Below are positions 43,379-53,760 of a stretch of 64,000 bases of DNA, piece after piece. The stretch spans positions 620,001-684,000 of the forward strand of contig CM061249.1 of assembly GCA_022605425.2 (NCBI GenBank), read 5' to 3'. This stretch comes from Hamiltosporidium tvaerminnensis. Taxonomy: Eukaryota; Microsporidia; Dubosqiidae. The position numbers and the translations under genes are program-made. The stretch's first letter is position 1. The number at the start of each line of letters is the position of its first letter. A model generated the notes under the pieces. It was given only the letters and a program-made list of their open reading frames with translations, was not told the origin of the DNA and did not search any database.

Positions 43379-44737
43379 TTAGATGTTTTTTTTATTTTCT
43401 CTTTTCTTCTTTGGTAGTCTATTTATCAGAATATTTCCCCAATGTAAATCTCGGTGTTCAAATTCATATTTACTTTCCATGTCTGCAAGGAAATAGCACG
43501 TTTGAAAGAAAACTTCCTTAACTTCTGCTTTGTTTTTAAAAATGAATTTTTCTAAATCATTACCGCCATTTTCCATAATCAAACAACCAAATAGTTGATC
43601 TTTAGTAAAATTTAACGGAAAAATATTTTCGCTTGTATTGAATTGCTTGAAATCGTTCCATGCTTCAATATATTCCTTGGTATAGCCGTCCTTTAAAACA
43701 CAACTATCAAAAAATTGGCATACATTTTTTTCTTTGCTTAAAATTTTTAAAATAAATGATTCTCTATAAAAGTCTTTGAATAACATTAAGGACTCATCTT
43801 CATCCATATTTTTTCGGGTGTCTGTTTCACAATATATATTCACAAATACATCTGAATTATGGTTTTCAGAAGTTTTATGATCAGTATTTCCTATATTATC
43901 AGAATTTATAACATTTACTGACAAATCAACCAGTTTACATTTTTCTTTTTTCAATGGTATTATTTTAAAAATCTTTTGTTTTACACAAAATACATCACTA
44001 AATGTAGCTTCGCCTATTTTTTTGACGTGATTTTTTGGCAAACTATCGAATGATCTCAAATTTATTTGGAATTGACTAGCAATATCTTCAGTATCTGTAA
44101 AAATTTTTAATAAATCATTTTTTAAGTTGTCATTTAATCCATAAAATTCACTTTTTTCCTGATAGGATTTGATCCGATCTTTTTCGGATGGTAAATCTAA
44201 ATTATTTATATTCGGGTGGCTACTAGGAATAATATTGCATAAATTATTATCTATATCATCTCTAATAAAATTTAAGTGGTTTATTTTATTTAAAAATGTC
44301 CGGTTTTTATATCTTGGCTGTTCTTTTATTACTATTTTAGATAATTTTTGATATCCATGCGTAAGTTTTACGGATTCGGTTCTTAAATCATCTGGATTTA
44401 TATTACTTCTCTTATTTCTATTTATATTCTGTTTGTTACTTTGTTCCTGAAAATCAAATTTCAATTTAAACATATTTTCGAGTTTACTTAAAATTTTGGT
44501 TTCTTTATTCATCTTTTTTCGAGTGATACAATATAAGGGTTGATTGTTTTGTTTATTGCAAATTTCTTTATCTCTGAAAAGAACTTTTTTCAAGAATACA
44601 AAGCGATCGGATTCGCATTCAAGATTATTATTAATTTTAGAATTAGGTTTAAGTAAAATTTGTTTCATTCTTTGTCTTAATACCATTACTTGTTTCCCTC
44701 TATTGTTTATTTCAAAATTTCTGCACATTTTATGCAT
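43379..44737 (-). CDS. Haspin-like kinase, N-terminal part with catalytic loop
   Basis: Haspin phosphorylates Thr3 of histone H3 at centromeres in mitosis. This 452-residue frame starts at the ATG at 44737. A basic, low-complexity N-terminal region (about 1-230) precedes the N-lobe: KIGEATFSDVF (240-250, glycine loop), FKIIPL with K258, the long YRESFILKIL helix, MENGGNDLEKF (388-398, compare EFGGIDLE in human haspin) and HRDLHWGNILI (428-438), diagnostic for haspin. The frame then ends at a TAA at 43379, before the DFG-like segment, which sits in the -1 frame at 42735-43391. A single base missing or gained in the A8 run, or -1 slippage there, explains the split. If joined, the product would be about 667 residues. 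Confidence 0.93.
   Translation of the reverse strand: MHKMCRNFEINNRGKQVMVLRQRMKQILLKPNSKINNNLECESDRFVFLKKVLFRDKEICNKQNNQPLYCITRKKMNKETKILSKLENMFKLKFDFQEQSNKQNINRNKRSNINPDDLRTESVKLTHGYQKLSKIVIKEQPRYKNRTFLNKINHLNFIRDDIDNNLCNIIPSSHPNINNLDLPSEKDRIKSYQEKSEFYGLNDNLKNDLLKIFTDTEDIASQFQINLRSFDSLPKNHVKKIGEATFSDVFCVKQKIFKIIPLKKEKCKLVDLSVNVINSDNIGNTDHKTSENHNSDVFVNIYCETDTRKNMDEDESLMLFKDFYRESFILKILSKEKNVCQFFDSCVLKDGYTKEYIEAWNDFKQFNTSENIFPLNFTKDQLFGCLIMENGGNDLEKFIFKNKAEVKEVFFQTCYFLADMESKYEFEHRDLHWGNILINRLPKKKRENKKNI
43385..43391 (-). other. Slippery heptamer A_AAA_AAC at the haspin frame break
   Basis: On the coding strand the zero-frame codons are AAA AAA AAC ATC TAA. The heptamer A_AAA_AAC is thus correctly phased for -1 tandem slippage. 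Moving back one base continues CAT CTA AAT into the frame that encodes DFSLSRL. I see no obvious downstream stem-loop or pseudoknot in the AU-rich sequence. An indel in the A8 run (43386-43393), real or from assembly, is the simpler explanation. Confidence 0.6.
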
Positions 44738-45904
44738 TTTTTTCTTAAAAAAATATTTATTGTTTAGAATTTATAAATTTTCAATGAAAAATGGTTTTAA
44801 TTTGTAAATCTCAACATAATTATGGTTTTTATTTCCTTTTAATTTTTATTTAATAGTTTGGAGATTTTAAGATTGCTAGAGGCTTGTTAGCTTTATTTTT
44901 TTTTTAGAATTAAAAATGTAATATATATGCTTGGCAATGATTTAAAAAGCTGTTATCTGATTTCTAGCTTCAATTTTTTTTGAATTTGAAATTTTAATAT
45001 TATTAAATTAGTAGATTAAATCTTAAAATAGTGGTTTTACTGTATAGAATTTTCAGAAATTAATCATTTTGTGCTTTTTATTTATTTGTCAAATATAAGA
45101 GCCAATATCTAAATCAATAACATTTTTCTTTAAAATTTAAAACTTTCAACATAATACACAAATACTCAATTGCTTTGAACCATATTTAAATATTAAAAAA
45201 GAAATTTATTGAATCTTGCCATAACATGCCCTAACTAAATTCTTATATTTTTAAACATGTGACCGAAGTATATTTGCGATATTTAAATAAGTTGATACGG
45301 ATTGGGCATGCCTACTATTCGTCACAGAGGCTTTATCTTTTAAATGATTTATAAATTTATTTTAAAATTCTTTTAATCTTTTCTTATAAACTTTAAATTC
45401 TTATATATTTGTTTTATATATCTATACAAGTCTAAAGCTCATAGAAACGAACTAAATTTTATATTTTACAAAAAAATCAAAAAATGGAATACAATCTTAA
45501 CCTTACCACCAGAGGCTTTATTTCGTAAATTCATGATTAAGTTTTCACCTTCGCTTGGTCTGTTTACTCATTATTCAGCATCTCATAGTGGCATTTTTAT
45601 ATCCTACCTTGGATGATTTTATAATTTAACTTCTGATCCTTTTTATAACCAAATTATTTCTCTTCTGATTTATTTGCTTTGAAATTTTTTATAGTCTTTA
45701 AATTATTTTTTCCTTTTTTCTTATTCATGTTTATCATCTATTTTTATTACATTCCGCTATTTGTTTCACCTTATTTATGAATATAGTTTTTTTTCTTTCC
45801 GAAATAAATTTTTCTAGTGTCAAGATGAGTATTTAATCTAATGATTGTATAACATTTTGTTCTTTTTATTATAAATCTTTAATTTAATCAGATATAAGTT
45901 CCAA
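44738..45904. other. AT-rich spacer upstream of haspin
   Basis: No gene recognised. CCC-type motif not seen near the haspin start. Confidence 0.55.
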
Positions 45905-46150
45905 AACTACCCATCATGCCGTCATAGAATTGGCTTGGGGTATTCGCTGCTTTTTTAAGAGACGACTAAAAGAGACTGGTCCTCCGGGTTTGGGTTATGC
46001 GTAAGGCTAACAACCCATCCTATAAAATCAAGTTGTTACGAAACCCAAAAAATAACCGAACCTACTGAAAGAGACTGGTGGGCGGTTTTACTGAGGGAGG
46101 CCAAGGCTTGTACAGCGCTGTAGTGCCAAGGATAGGTGAAGGAATAAGTC
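45905..46150 (+). mobile_element. Older copy of the 235-bp GC-rich element
   Basis: In direct orientation it matches the minus-strand element of 34822-35056: GAATTGGCTTGGGGTATTC, AAGAGACGACTAAAAGAGACTGG, GGCTAACAACCCATCC, ACGAAACCCAAAAAATAACCGAACC, GGAGGCCAAGGCTTGTACAG, then an eroded tail GATAGGTGAAGGAATAAG instead of clean GAAT repeats. Substitutions throughout; no sure duplication. Confidence 0.85.
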
Positions 46151-46231
46151 CTTAAAATATTTTTCCAAAACAACTTTTCATCTTGAATCATTGGGGATAT
46201 GAATAAAATATACAAAGAAAAGGGTTTAGTA

Positions 46232-46245
46232 ATGAAATTAATTAT
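46232..46245. repeat. Target-site duplication, left, LINE copy B
   Basis: ATGAAATTAATTAT, identical to 46744-46757. Confidence 0.88.
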
Positions 46246-46743
46246 TTAATAAAATTCTGGGTTAAAACATTTTTACCATTTTTATATATTTTCTTCTTCC
46301 TCTTTAACCACTATTGTCTCTTCTTCCAAATCCGACTCTTCATTTATGTTATTGGTCGGTTCCTCTAAAGTGGTTCCTCCTTGTGAAATAAGGGGTGCTT
46401 TATTTTTTTGTTTAAAATTTTTTTCACCATCTTCCTCTCTCTTCTCTTCTTTTAAAGGGGGTGTTGGTTCCTCATGCACCTCTGATCTCATAATAACACC
46501 CATTGACGCTCTCTCCCAGCTCTCTTCGGCATTTAGTCCTGACTCAAGTCCTCTTCGTCGATCAAAGGAAATTGTTTCGACTGTCTTCTTAAGTACTATA
46601 GACTGAATGTATGCCTCTACATTCATGGGTATTTCTAGTCTTTTAAGATGAGATTTATGGTATTTTGTCACAATACCGTCCCAGGTCATCACATAAGGGA
46701 TTATCTCAACACTACACTTATAAATAAGGCCCAACTCATTGGC
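46246..46743 (-). mobile_element. R2-like LINE, copy B, 5'-truncated, with 14-bp TSD
   Basis: The last 500 bases of the family on the minus strand, ending in CCCAGAATTTTATTAAAT. ATGAAATTAATTAT is repeated at 46232-46245 and 46744-46757. Its 150-codon frame (46282-46734) is the open C-terminal tail of the pol protein, starting inside the endonuclease region and nearly identical to copy A, so the insertion is recent. Confidence 0.93.
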
Positions 46744-46757
46744 ATGAAATTAATTAT
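46744..46757. repeat. Target-site duplication, right, LINE copy B
   Basis: ATGAAATTAATTAT, identical to 46232-46245. Confidence 0.88.
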
Positions 46758-46882
46758 ACTATTGTTTGTATATATTAAAAAAAGATTAAGAAGAAATTCT
46801 AACAAATGTATTAATTGCATCATACCTACAAACTATAAATTTAAAGAAGAAAGTTGTACATTTTTTAGTTATTTTATTATAT

Positions 46883-47592
46883 GTAGACGAGAATAACGAC
46901 AAAAAACTTTCTACCTGGCAATGAGTATGTTAAACTGGTGTGAAGATCATTGTTTAGTTTTTTTGTGGAAATAAAATCCCACTAAAGTTTCGGCATGAAT
47001 TTAATTTGTATGAAGAGGTCTACTAAATAGCGATACTTTTTCTACAAATTTATTTTGTTGTTTTTTATGTAACTAGATCGAAGAATGCAGCTGAACTCGT
47101 TGGTAATCGCCATGATAAAGCATGGAAGCCTAGTCTTGGTCACTCGGGTTAGAAGATTTGACAGCTGGGAGATTTAAAATAAAACCATTTAAAGCCTTGA
47201 AAGCTAAGTAGCAGGTAATCCTTTTGGTTGACATTGCACTATCTAGGTAGACCCATGTAAGTCTCTGAAATATATCTTAGCTAGGTGTTTATTGAGTTCA
47301 GGAAGTGCAGAGTAAGATGGAATTTGGCATAGTATTGGGGTACCTGGCTTGGGTTTTGATCTAAGATCAAACACCATGCAACCAACATAACCGAATTCCG
47401 GGCAACTGCATCGCTCATTAATTAGTTTATAAACATCTTTTTGGTGAAAGGAGTAGAAATGTAGGTATCGTATGAGGTACTGATAGAGCTTCGAGATGAC
47501 AGTAATTTACTTTAATCCTAGAACTGCATGAATATCATGAAAACGAATATAACACTTGCCACCTTTTTAAAAAGATGTGATACTTTTAAATA
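46883..47592 (+). mobile_element. 730-bp SINE-like element, copy 5
   Basis: Starts with an eroded GTAGACGAGAATAACGAC and ends GATGTGATACTTTTAAATATAAA. Closest to copy 3, with the shared ATGCAACCAACATAACCGAA and GTATGAGGTACTGATAGAGC. No duplication seen. Confidence 0.83.
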
Positions 47593-49056
47593 TAAAATTG
47601 AAAGACTTACAAGACAAACAAAGTCTATCATGTAATATATTTGTTCTTATTTAATTTTGCTTAGTTGTCTATGATGAGTTTCGGTTCAGCATTAATAAGA
47701 AGCAAAATATTATATAAATATTTAAATTCTAACCAACGATCTGGAATATTCAAATACAAAAAAAACTTCAACATTTCTACTATATTATTTAGTTTGTATT
47801 CTAAGCGAGAATTCATATTCCGACATTTTTACCAAAAAGCCTTAATTTAAGAAAATTCTTAATGATGACAGTACAGTGAAAAAAACGAAAAATTTTTTCA
47901 ATTATATTTCCTATTCGAATCTTAATAAAATTTCATTCATCAATTCAAAATTCAAAACCTTAACACCAACGCTGAAATATTTTTTCGATTTTTTATTCTT
48001 TTCTTTATGGTTCAATCAAGTTTCGAGTATGATTTTATGCGTTTCTGATGATTTTTATGATCGGTTAGGATATCTGTTGAATATCAATCTTATTTTTTTT
48101 TGGATAAAACTATATTTATGTGTATCAGTAAACAGACGAACTCCTGAAAATTTAAATGTTGAAATTTTTGTTTTTATTCCACAATCTATCTGAAACAACA
48201 TTTCTTAATTTTTTTATGAGCAAGATCTTTTTAGACATTCTTTGAACTAATCATAAAAACTTTAACATTTTTTTATTGAACTTTGGTTTATGATTAGAAT
48301 TTTTCAATTAATAAAATCATCTGGTTATAGGCAGTAATAGGCTCAATATTTTAGCTGATTTTTTTTCAACTGAAATTTTAGTCTCGCAACCACGATATCT
48401 TCATATTTTGTATATTTCATTAAAAAATAATGTTTGTTACTTTGATTTATTTATCTTATAATTGATAATTCATTATTTCGTTCTATATATAGGACATGGT
48501 CATTCTGAAATAGCATGTAACACATGTACTTAAAAAATGAAAGAATGAATCAACTATGCATTTATAGGTTTTCTATTATATGGTAAAAATATATTCACAT
48601 TCCCTGTTTATGTGCCCAATACTGATATTTAATTAAAATTGTACTTTCGTAAAAATCTATATTAAATGCTGAGATTGAGTCATTTTGAATCAACTTTAAA
48701 CCAAAACTTGATTGTATAAATATAAAGAAAATTAAAACTTTCTAAATAAACTTGATTTCTGATTACAAAAATCATAAATTATTATAAATATAATTTTGAA
48801 TAAGGCTATTCTAGATTAAATTAAGCATTTGACAAAATTTTTAATCAAAAATTGTTGACCACAAGCATTCTTAATGAAGAGATACCAAAAATATTTTATT
48901 TTGGAATTTAATTTGTTCATATACCTACATATTTATGTATAAAAAAGTTTTTCGATTCATAAATTTATGCAAAATTAATAATTTAATTTTTTTTAATCAA
49001 AAATTAATTAAAAATGATTTTTAAATATTTAAAAAAAATTACTTTGCATAAACTTT
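47593..49056. other. Spacer upstream of the ABC transporter gene
   Basis: Frames near 47665-47850 and 47876-48193 lack ATG starts and recognisable motifs, so I do not call them genes. Nothing else seen. Confidence 0.5.
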
Positions 49057-50823
49057 ATGTTGGAAACTGAGGATGTTAAAATTTCTTGGATGAATTTGAA
49101 CTTAAAAATAAAAAATAAAGGATTAAATACTAACCAAAGATCTATTATATACAATGAATTTGGTAGTGTTGGTCCAAAGTCTATGGTTGCATTGATGGGA
49201 TCAAGCGGTGCAGGCAAAACATCTTTGATGAATTCACTTGCAGGAAGAATTGAAAAACATATAGCTATTTCTGGTAAAATATATGTCAATTCGGAAGAAA
49301 GAGATCCAAATACATGGCCTCATATTATGGCTTATGTAGAACAAGAATTCTATTTTTATGAAAATCAAACCGTAGAAGAAACCGTACTTTGTTCCTCTTT
49401 GATGAGATTAGGGGGAAGTGAAACAACAGATTTTATTAAAAACAGAACAGATGAAATCATAAATATGCTCGGGCTTTGTCAAGTCAAGCATACATATATT
49501 AATAAAGTTTCAGGCGGCGAAAAAAAAAGAGTTTCAATTGCATCGGAATTAGTTGGAAATCCACAGATTATTTTTTTAGACGAACCATTAAGTGGATTAG
49601 ATTCTTTTAGTGCATTACGTACACTAAAAATATTAAGAGAATTAGTAAATCACGGTAAAACAGTTCTAATTACTATTCATCAGCCCTCATATCAAATGCT
49701 TAGTATTTTTGATGAAATGATTTTAATGGCAGATGGAAATATTATTTTTAGTGGCGTAGTAGATGATTGCATAGATTTTTATTCCCAATGTGGTTTTGAA
49801 ATTCCTGAAAAAACAAATCCAGCGGATTTTTTTTTAAACATAGCATCAGTAGATACCACAACACCTGAAACAATTGAAGAAAGTAATAAACGAATAGAAA
49901 AATTAAAAGAAAAATGGGCGCAATCAAGACAAGAAATTCAAATCTTAAACAAATCAATTAAACTCATTGATGGAAAAGGATCTTCAAGATTTACATTTAT
50001 AAATCTCCTAAAAAGAAATTTTTTAGATTTACTTCGAGATAAAAAGTACTTGAAAATACAAATTATACAAAAAATAATATTTCTTCTACTTCTAGGACTT
50101 ACATACATCAATCTAGGTTATTCACAAGATGCAATACAAAGTCGTGTTGGTGTTATATTTTTTATTCTAATAAACTCGGTATTTGGAACAGCTGGTCCTT
50201 TATTAAATATATTTCCAAAAGAAAAAAGAATTATTCAAAGAGAAAGAAGATCTGGAATGTACGATGGAGTAACAGCTTATTTGGCAAAATTTATAGCTTT
50301 GATTCCTTTTATTATAATATTAACTATAACATATATTTCTGCGGTATATTGGATGATAGGATTGTATCCGAGTGCAGGTAGATTTTTTATTTACTTGCTG
50401 ATACAGGCATCTTTATTATTATTTTCTATTGCACTTACACTAACCATAGGAACATATTCTCCAAGCGAAAATTTTTCTCAAGTTCTAGGTACTACAATTA
50501 TAATTATTTTTATTATTTTTGGTGGTAGTTTTTCGAATCCAAATACGATACCTTCGTGGTTATCGTGGATTATTTGGATATCTCCAATACAATATGGATT
50601 TAAAGCTAGCATGCAAAATCAATTTGATGGACTAGAATTTATTTGTAATGACAATGATCCAAGATGTATAGAAAGTGGAAATGATGTAATAATTTTATAT
50701 GGAATGGAAAGTCCTTCAATTTGGCCTTGTATACTAACACTCTGGGGATTGACTGTATTCTGGATATTTATTGGTGCAATCGGTTTGCATTTTTTAACAA
50801 AAATTTCACTTAAATTAAAGTAA
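49057..50823 (+). CDS. ABCG-family (White/BCRP-type) half transporter
   Basis: A 588-residue protein with one ATP-binding domain followed by one membrane domain, the order characteristic of the ABCG subfamily. Walker A GSSGAGKTS (48-56), Q-loop Q96, signature VSGGEKKR (151-158), Walker B IIFLDEP (171-177) with D-loop SGLD (179-182), and switch His208 in TIHQPS are all intact. ATP hydrolysis should therefore work. About six membrane helices lie between residue 330 and the C-terminus, with a Cys-containing external loop (CNDNDPRC, 530-537) before the last one, as in ABCG proteins. Half transporters act as dimers. Substrate is unknown; lipids, drugs or host-derived metabolites are possible. The ATG at 49057 is the first in frame. 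A 730-bp element sits 23 bases after the stop codon. Confidence 0.96.
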   Translation: MLETEDVKISWMNLNLKIKNKGLNTNQRSIIYNEFGSVGPKSMVALMGSSGAGKTSLMNSLAGRIEKHIAISGKIYVNSEERDPNTWPHIMAYVEQEFYFYENQTVEETVLCSSLMRLGGSETTDFIKNRTDEIINMLGLCQVKHTYINKVSGGEKKRVSIASELVGNPQIIFLDEPLSGLDSFSALRTLKILRELVNHGKTVLITIHQPSYQMLSIFDEMILMADGNIIFSGVVDDCIDFYSQCGFEIPEKTNPADFFLNIASVDTTTPETIEESNKRIEKLKEKWAQSRQEIQILNKSIKLIDGKGSSRFTFINLLKRNFLDLLRDKKYLKIQIIQKIIFLLLLGLTYINLGYSQDAIQSRVGVIFFILINSVFGTAGPLLNIFPKEKRIIQRERRSGMYDGVTAYLAKFIALIPFIIILTITYISAVYWMIGLYPSAGRFFIYLLIQASLLLFSIALTLTIGTYSPSENFSQVLGTTIIIIFIIFGGSFSNPNTIPSWLSWIIWISPIQYGFKASMQNQFDGLEFICNDNDPRCIESGNDVIILYGMESPSIWPCILTLWGLTVFWIFIGAIGLHFLTKISLKLK

Positions 50824-50833
50824 ATTGAATTTA

Positions 50834-50846
50834 TTAAGTTTTATTT
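50834..50846. repeat. Target-site duplication, left, 730-bp copy 6
   Basis: TTAAGTTTTATTT, identical to 51576-51588. Confidence 0.85.
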
Positions 50847-51575
50847 GGTGGAGGGAGGATAACCACATGAAAAACTATCTGCTTGACAATGTTTACGTGA
50901 AATTTGTGTGAAGATCATTGTTTGGATTTTTGGTGGGATAAAAATACATTAAATCCTTGGTTGTTCTTTGGGTATGGTTATGAGGTGAGGAGGTCTATGA
51001 AAGGGCGAAACCTTTTCTAGAAATTTAATTTGTAGTTTTTTATGCAACTGGATTGCAGCCCGCAGCTGATTATGTAGGTAATTACCGGTAAAAGCATGGA
51101 AACCTAGCCTTGCTCACTCGGGCTAAGAGACTTGGTGCCTGGGAGATATAAAAATAACAGCCATTATAACCCGGGTGAGCTAAGTAGCGGGTTATACCTG
51201 TTGGTAAGACATTGCACTGTCTATGTGAACTCACAGAAAGTCTCTGAAATATATATTGGCTATAAGTTCATTAGGTTCAGAATGTTTAGAGTAAGTGGGA
51301 ATGCTGCATGGTCTTGGGGGAGCCCAAAGGGAGCTTCGGCCTTCGATCATACTCCATGCAACGAACATTAACAAACTCCAGGCAACTGCCACACCTATTA
51401 ATTAGCTTGAAAACATCTGGTACTTGAAAGACTTCGGGACGTAGGTATCCTAGGGGGTACCGATGGAGTGTTGGGTGGCAGTTATTTATGTTAAACATAT
51501 AACTGAGTAAATTTCATGAAAACAAATATAAAAATTGCGCCAGTTTTAAAAAGATGTAGTATGCTTAGGTAAAGT
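50847..51575 (+). mobile_element. 730-bp SINE-like element, copy 6, with target-site duplication
   Basis: Starts GGTGGAGGGAGGATAACCACA and ends GATGTAGTATGCTTAGGTAAAGT. The 13-bp TTAAGTTTTATTT is repeated at 50834-50846 and 51576-51588. It inserted just 3' of the ABC transporter stop codon and may supply the 3' end of that transcript. Confidence 0.9.
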
Positions 51576-51588
51576 TTAAGTTTTATTT
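51576..51588. repeat. Target-site duplication, right, 730-bp copy 6
   Basis: TTAAGTTTTATTT, identical to 50834-50846. Confidence 0.85.
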
Positions 51589-52489
51589 AAAGATTGATTA
51601 TACTTGTGAAATAACAAAGAGATATATTTTTTATTAGCAAAAAGTTTTTTTTTTTAAAAAAATATAAGTAGATTTTTAAAATTTTAGTCAATATTATGAT
51701 TTTTAAACTGGTTTTCAAAAGTTTAAAATGTATTCACAATCTAAGATTTTAATTTTATATTTTAAATTTTTGCAATCTTTAATGAACCTAAGAAAAAATA
51801 TTTATTGGATATTTGTTATATTTATAGAAAACTCATGCTAGAGAACATAGTATATATTAAAAAAAAATTCCAGTTGATTTTAAAATAAAATATAAAATAA
51901 ACATCAGAAATTCCTCATTTTAAGCATATTCAATGCTACAAAAATAAAAAAAAATATTCTATACCGAATTCAATAGCTTGAATTATAACAATATAATTTA
52001 TTTAAAGGTAAGCATTAATAATCTAAACAAATTTGGGATTTATTTTTTCAAAAAAGCAAAAACAACTCAAAACTTAATCATTCAATTTCAATTTTTCATG
52101 TGCCATATTTTATAATTCATATATTTGCAATATTCCTTCTATTTCACAACTTGTAAAATATCTTGGATGCATAAAATATTTTTACATTTGGCTTTGGTAA
52201 CAGGATAAAATATTCAATTGGAAATTTGTTGCTCATACAACCAAAATCTATAATTTATAAAAAAAGTTTATTTCACTATAATACTGTCAGAGCTATATTT
52301 ATATATCTCTATGAGGTAAGGATATATCATTAGAACAATGGCAATATTATACTTCGGAATTCAAAATTATTTATATTATTAATTCCGGAAAAAAAGCAAA
52401 AATAAAACATTTTAAAGGTAGCATTCTTAAATTTATGTTCAATAATAAGGCTGCAAATTTTTGATTCTAAAAAAAATAACTTTATTTGT
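51589..52489. other. AT-rich spacer, nothing recognised
   Basis: Between 730-bp copy 6 and LINE copy E. Confidence 0.55.
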
Positions 52490-53150
52490 TGTGAATCTTT
52501 TAAAACGAGCATGCGGAGATAATAGTAAACACTAAAATATAAACCGATGTCAAAATTTGGAATATTAGACCGAAATATTTATTTTTGATAAGAGTAAAAA
52601 TAGGATCACACTCATTAAGATATGAATTATTTACTAAGATTCACTTCAAATAGTTGAAACTGAAAAACTTAAAAAGTATGGCCTACTAGCAAATAAGTTA
52701 GGCCTTATTGATAAATTTAGTGTCGAGATAATCTCTTATGTGATGAGCTAGGTCGGTATTGTGGCAAAATATCATAAATCACTCTTAAAAATACTGCAAA
52801 TATCCATGAATGTAGAGGTATACATTCAATCCATAATACTTAATAAGACAGTCAAAAACAATTTTCTTTGACCGACGAAGAGGACTTGAGTCCGGACCAA
52901 ATAAAGAGATGCACGAGGGGGCAAACCCCCTTTAAAACAAACGATAACAAGGAAGATGGTGTTAAACATTTTATAACAACAAATATTGCCCCCTTATTTT
53001 AGTTGGAGGAATCACACTAGATGAACCAACAATAAACATGGATGAAGAGTCGAATTCAGAAGAAGAAAAGAGTTGGTATAAAAGGCAGAAGAAAATGCAT
53101 AAAAGTGGGATAAAAACATTTTATCCCGAAAATTTATTGAATAAATCTAT
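52490..53150 (+). mobile_element. R2-like LINE, copy E, old 5'-truncated fossil
   Basis: Matches the last 650 bases of the family with many substitutions. Landmarks are AAATATTTATTTTTGATAAG, GATTCACTTCAAATAGTTGA, GACCGACGAAGAGGACTTGAG and the tail ATCCCGAAAATTTATTGAATAAA. The coding frame is destroyed. The 5' limit is approximate and no duplication was found. Confidence 0.82.
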
Positions 53151-53760
53151 ATATAATTTAAAAAATTTGAATACTATTTTTGCTAATAAGGAAACTAAGG
53201 ATGGGTAAAACATTATCAAACATCTAATTTTTTTTTTTACATTCTATGAGAAAACTAATAAATTTAAAATTAAAAAGGAAAAATATCTTTAGAGAATAGA
53301 AATTTCTCTCAATAATAAAAAAAAATATAAATTATTATGATATATCAAAAATAAAGATTAACTTACTAATATTCATCTTGTTCAAGAAATTTTATAATTA
53401 TTTGCAAGTATTATTGTATTATAGGGAAAACAACGAAAATACACAATGGCATCATTCAGAAACTAAAGTTTTATACGAATTTTAATTTAAAGAACACCAA
53501 TTTTAAAATGAATAATTAATTTAAAATCGGTTCTTAAATATGTTCTTTGTTGCAATTAATTTAATTCACAACAAAAAATAAAAAATTAATTGGCGATGTT
53601 AATTTCTAAAGGAGTAATTTATTAATATCTATCATTTTAAAACTTTTAAATAAATTTGTATGATAAAATAATAATGACAGATTATTAATTTTAAATATGA
53701 TTGATTTTGCGATAATTAAGTGTAAAAAACAAATTTAAATAATAAAGGAAAACATAACCC
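53151..53760. other. Spacer upstream of the homeodomain gene
   Basis: AT-rich. It ends with AACCC directly before the ATG. Confidence 0.6.
53758..53760 (+). promoter_or_regulatory. CCC motif directly before the ATG
   Basis: CATAACCCATGAATG: the same arrangement as at the mevalonate diphosphate decarboxylase gene. Confidence 0.5.

Noticed and set aside
43323-43394. Spliceosomal intron as cause of the haspin split
   Set aside because: Microsporidian introns are usually short and near the 5' end of genes, and I saw no convincing donor and acceptor pair here, whereas a one-base change in the A8 run is enough.
47665-48193. Two consecutive plus-strand frames of 61 and 105 codons
   Set aside because: Neither begins with ATG and no motif or homology was recognised; composition follows the AT bias.
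51132-51498. Frames on both strands inside 730-bp copy 6
   Set aside because: The frames are not conserved among the other copies of the element, so they are chance frames in GC-richer non-coding DNA.
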